Under the pieces are notes generated by a model, which was not told the DNA's origin, searched no databases, and worked only from the letters and a program-made list of their open reading frames with translations. 6,726 nt of DNA from an uncultured Ruminococcus sp. GTDB taxonomy: Bacteria; Bacillota; Clostridia; Oscillospirales; Ruminococcaceae. This document shows, piece by piece, positions 4,359 to 6,726 of this stretch. Both the position numbers and the translations under genes were made by a program. The stretch lies in NCBI GenBank assembly GCA_900545125.1, contig UQXS01000134.1, positions 1 through 6,726 of the forward strand. The letters run 5' to 3'. The stretch's first letter is position 1. The number at the start of each line of letters is the position of its first letter.

Positions 4359-6726
4359 ATGAAAAAGAACAAATTTAAACAAATGGCAGCACTTCTCGTT
4401 TCTGCTGCAATGTCGGTCATGAACTGTACCACAGGCTACGCTGCCGCAAACAGCGATATTCCCGATGCCGGAACTGAAGAAGATGAGTTTCAGGAAATAA
4501 GAATGTTCTCCGTTGAAGGCGAAACCTCGGAATTCGGCGAACGGCAGATACGCTTTGTGGACGAAAACGGAAATGAGATCACTCAGGAACTCATTCCGGA
4601 ACAGCATAGTGCCGGAATATTCGGTTTCTATTCCATGAGTTCGCTGCTCCCGTCAAAATACGATATGCGTGAACAAAATCAGCTTCCTGATATCCGTAAT
4701 CAATATGATACTTCAACCTGCTGGGCACACGCAGCTATGGCTTCCGCCGAAACGAACCTTATTAAAAAGGGACTTGCAGATACTTCTATAGACCTGTCTG
4801 AAACGCATCTTGTATGGTTCGGAAACTGTTCGTCAAGCACGGATATAAACGACCCATTATACAAAGAGGGATATAACTACGGAATATCTGCCTATGACGA
4901 TATAGGAGGCTATGCCGTCAATGCAGTCGGAGTTCTGGCACGTGGTTCGGGAATTGAATATGAAGCAAACGCTCCTTCTATAACCAGCCGCCCTGAACTT
5001 CCGGAAAGTCAGAGATATGTTTCACACGGTTATATCCAGAACAGCGATTTTCTTGACAACGATGACCAGACAAATATAAAAAAGCATATCGTAAATACCG
5101 GTGCTCTAATCGTGTCATATTACAGTGATAATTCTCTCTATTATAATAAGGAAAACTTCGCATATTACGACCCCAACAGCGATACAACCAATCATGCCGT
5201 TAACATCGTGGGCTGGGACGACGATTTCAGCCGCTACAACTTCGGAGACAATGTTCCCGAGGGAGACGGCGCATGGCTATGCCGAAATAGCTGGGGTACG
5301 AACTTCGGCGACAACGGCTATTTCTATCTGTCATATTACGATGCCACTATCGGCGGTATAACGTCAGTTGAAATAGGGGCGGAGGGCAAATATGATGCCA
5401 TTTATCAGTACGACGGTCTGGCACGCAGCGCCATTGGATATAACGGTGTGGGAATCGCTGCCGGAAATACTTTCACCGCCGTTCAGGACGAAAATATAAC
5501 CGCTGTAGGATTCTATACTCAGGAAGCTTCCGTTCCCTATAATATCTCAATATATACCGGTCTCAGCGGAAGTTCTCCTGTAAGCGGAACTCTGGCTGTT
5601 TCTCAGGACGGAGAAGCAGAATTTGCCGGATATCATGCTATTGATCTCAAAACTTCTGTTCCTGTGACAAAGGGAGAATCTTTCTCTGTAGTGATTACAC
5701 TGAAAAAAGCCGGCGCAATGTTCTACTGCGACGACTGCGGCGATGACAGAGGATGTACATTTTTCACCAGCTATAATGTTTCTACAGGCAGAACAGGCAG
5801 TTCGTGGACTGACTGCACTGAAAAATACGACAATAATCTTTGCATAAAGGCGCTGTCATCACGAGGGATCGCTGTTGATTCAGAGCATTTTCCAGACGGT
5901 TCTTTCCGTGACTATATCACCGCCAATATCGACATAAACAGCGACGGATTCCTTTCCGAAAACGAAATATCCGCTGTTTCCGAAATCGACGTTGATTCTA
6001 CGGGAATCGCCAGCCTTGAAGGTATAGAATATTTTACGGAACTTGCCTCTCTCAGCTGCGGAAACAACTCCATTATCAGCCTTGATATCAGCCGGAACAA
6101 GAAGCTTGAAATCCTCAGCTGCGATGGAAATATCCGTAATCTTGGCGAACCGTCATGCGGTGCTTGGGCAACTCTCGGCGTTGATACAAGCAAAATAAGC
6201 AGCCTGAGCGGTGCTGAAATAAAAAACGGTATAATTATTCCCGATGACACGACGATCACATACAATTTTGACTGCGGAAACAATTTCAGTGCAGTATTCA
6301 CTATTCTTGCCGATACGTCACATTCCTATCAGATAACAAAGACAGATGATCCTGTTTACCACAAGATTGTTTGCAATGTCTGCGGAGATGAATACTCTGC
6401 TCCGCACAATTACGGCGAGTGGACAAATACGGGTGCAGATACGTTTGTCCGGATATGTTCGGATTGCGGATATGAGGATATATCTTCATCTGCGGATCAC
6501 AATTTTGGTTCTTGGGTTGACAATGGTGACGGTACACATTCCAGAATCTGTTCCGACTGTAACGTAAAAGAAACTTCTGAGCACGCAATGTCAGAATGGA
6601 CTGACAACGATGACGGCACACATTCTCGTATCTGCGCTGACTGCGGATATACCGAGACTTCCGACCATGCTATGTCAGAATGGACTGACAACGATGACGG
6701 CACACATTCTCGTATCTGCGCTGACT
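4359..6726 (+). CDS. Secreted papain-family (C1A) cysteine peptidase with lectin-like, EF-hand/LRR and Cys/His repeat modules (3' end cut by window edge)
   Basis: An exported protease; 789 codons are visible with no stop. Order: signal peptide 1-28 (MKKNKFKQ..., cleavage likely after GYA); a propeptide-like region to about 95; papain fold about 96-340, beginning LLPSKYDMRE, with oxyanion-hole Gln115, nucleophile Cys121 in TSTCWAHA, His279 in TNHAVNIVGWDDD and Asn310 in CRNSWGTNFGDNGYF, so the active site is complete. Residues about 344-501 look like the Lectin_like domain often found after bacterial C1A domains (ITAVGFYTQE..YNISIYTG). HFPDGSFRDYI (510-520) leads into a perfect EF-hand loop (525-536: D-x-N-x-D-G-x-L-x-x-x-E), then a short leucine-rich stretch (552-591). 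From 668 come five Cys/His repeats that continue past the edge. The repeats may bind a surface or metal. It likely degrades extracellular or surface protein. It is second in a unit after the lipoprotein gene; its ribosome site is unusually distant. Confidence 0.93.
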   Translation, partial: MKKNKFKQMAALLVSAAMSVMNCTTGYAAANSDIPDAGTEEDEFQEIRMFSVEGETSEFGERQIRFVDENGNEITQELIPEQHSAGIFGFYSMSSLLPSKYDMREQNQLPDIRNQYDTSTCWAHAAMASAETNLIKKGLADTSIDLSETHLVWFGNCSSSTDINDPLYKEGYNYGISAYDDIGGYAVNAVGVLARGSGIEYEANAPSITSRPELPESQRYVSHGYIQNSDFLDNDDQTNIKKHIVNTGALIVSYYSDNSLYYNKENFAYYDPNSDTTNHAVNIVGWDDDFSRYNFGDNVPEGDGAWLCRNSWGTNFGDNGYFYLSYYDATIGGITSVEIGAEGKYDAIYQYDGLARSAIGYNGVGIAAGNTFTAVQDENITAVGFYTQEASVPYNISIYTGLSGSSPVSGTLAVSQDGEAEFAGYHAIDLKTSVPVTKGESFSVVITLKKAGAMFYCDDCGDDRGCTFFTSYNVSTGRTGSSWTDCTEKYDNNLCIKALSSRGIAVDSEHFPDGSFRDYITANIDINSDGFLSENEISAVSEIDVDSTGIASLEGIEYFTELASLSCGNNSIISLDISRNKKLEILSCDGNIRNLGEPSCGAWATLGVDTSKISSLSGAEIKNGIIIPDDTTITYNFDCGNNFSAVFTILADTSHSYQITKTDDPVYHKIVCNVCGDEYSAPHNYGEWTNTGADTFVRICSDCGYEDISSSADHNFGSWVDNGDGTHSRICSDCNVKETSEHAMSEWTDNDDGTHSRICADCGYTETSDHAMSEWTDNDDGTHSRICAD
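6360..6726 (+). repeat. Tandem Cys/His repeats of 84 bp (28 residues), cut by window edge
   Basis: Five units inside the peptidase gene, with CxxC pairs starting at residues 672, 700, 731, 759 and 787 (spacings 28, 31, 28, 28). The last two are near-identical in DNA: 6672-6726 repeats 6588-6642 without mismatch over 55 bases, up to the edge. The unit core reads W-x-D-N-x-D-G-T-H-S-R-I-C-x-D-C. Earlier units have diverged, so the array seems to have grown by recent duplication at its right side. Confidence 0.9.

Noticed and set aside
5912..6703. Minus-strand open frames across the peptidase tail, one with an apparent protein repeat
   Set aside because: The repeat in the antisense protein only mirrors the 84-bp repeat of the peptidase gene. 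No ribosome site or domain supports them.
6588..6726. CRISPR-like array
   Set aside because: The repeats are 84 bp, directly adjacent, in frame and coding, with no unique spacers and no palindrome; they are protein repeats.

Overview
The window looks like chromosomal DNA of an anaerobic Gram-positive bacterium of the Clostridia, most like a Ruminococcus or other Oscillospiraceae. This is an inference. It rests on moderate AT richness, strong AGGAGG-type ribosome sites, a Firmicute-type small alarmone synthetase, a DUF6514-like small protein, and a secreted papain-family peptidase carrying lectin-like, EF-hand/leucine-rich and Cys/His-rich repeat modules. I see no rRNA, tRNA, CRISPR array, insertion sequence or phage gene. 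No gene-free stretch exceeds 300 bases; the longest are about 120 to 220 bases and are accounted for by promoters, hairpins and a terminator.

Layout. On the minus strand, 1-815 is an almost complete OGG1-type 8-oxoguanine DNA glycosylase that runs off the left edge. A gap of about 110 bp holds back-to-back promoters for this gene and for a rightward pair: a TPM-domain lipoprotein (927-1541) overlapping by one base a RelP/YwaC-like (p)ppGpp synthetase (1541-2233). Next is a single small gene (2355-2657), probably DUF6514, with its own extended -10 promoter, a hairpin just after the stop codon and a very clear intrinsic terminator (2698-2734). A strong promoter (2756-2784) then starts a second rightward unit: an unrecognised lipoprotein of 476 residues (2880-4310) and, 48 bases later, the secreted C1A cysteine peptidase (4359 to beyond the right edge).

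How the genes may work together. The left part combines base-excision repair, an envelope lipoprotein and stringent-response signalling. Only the lipoprotein and the synthetase are clearly one transcription unit. The right part is an export unit: a membrane-anchored lipoprotein followed by a large extracellular protease with binding modules. Co-transcription suggests that the lipoprotein serves the protease or the same surface process, but nothing in the sequence proves it.

The most unusual signal is at 4314-4361. The only good Shine-Dalgarno sequence for the peptidase lies about 38 bases before its ATG, and a perfect 9-bp hairpin sits exactly in between. If folded, the hairpin would bring the Shine-Dalgarno to a working distance. 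The second is the tail of the peptidase, where an 84-bp unit repeats and encodes a regular H-x3-C-x2-C-x7-H pattern, continuing past the edge.
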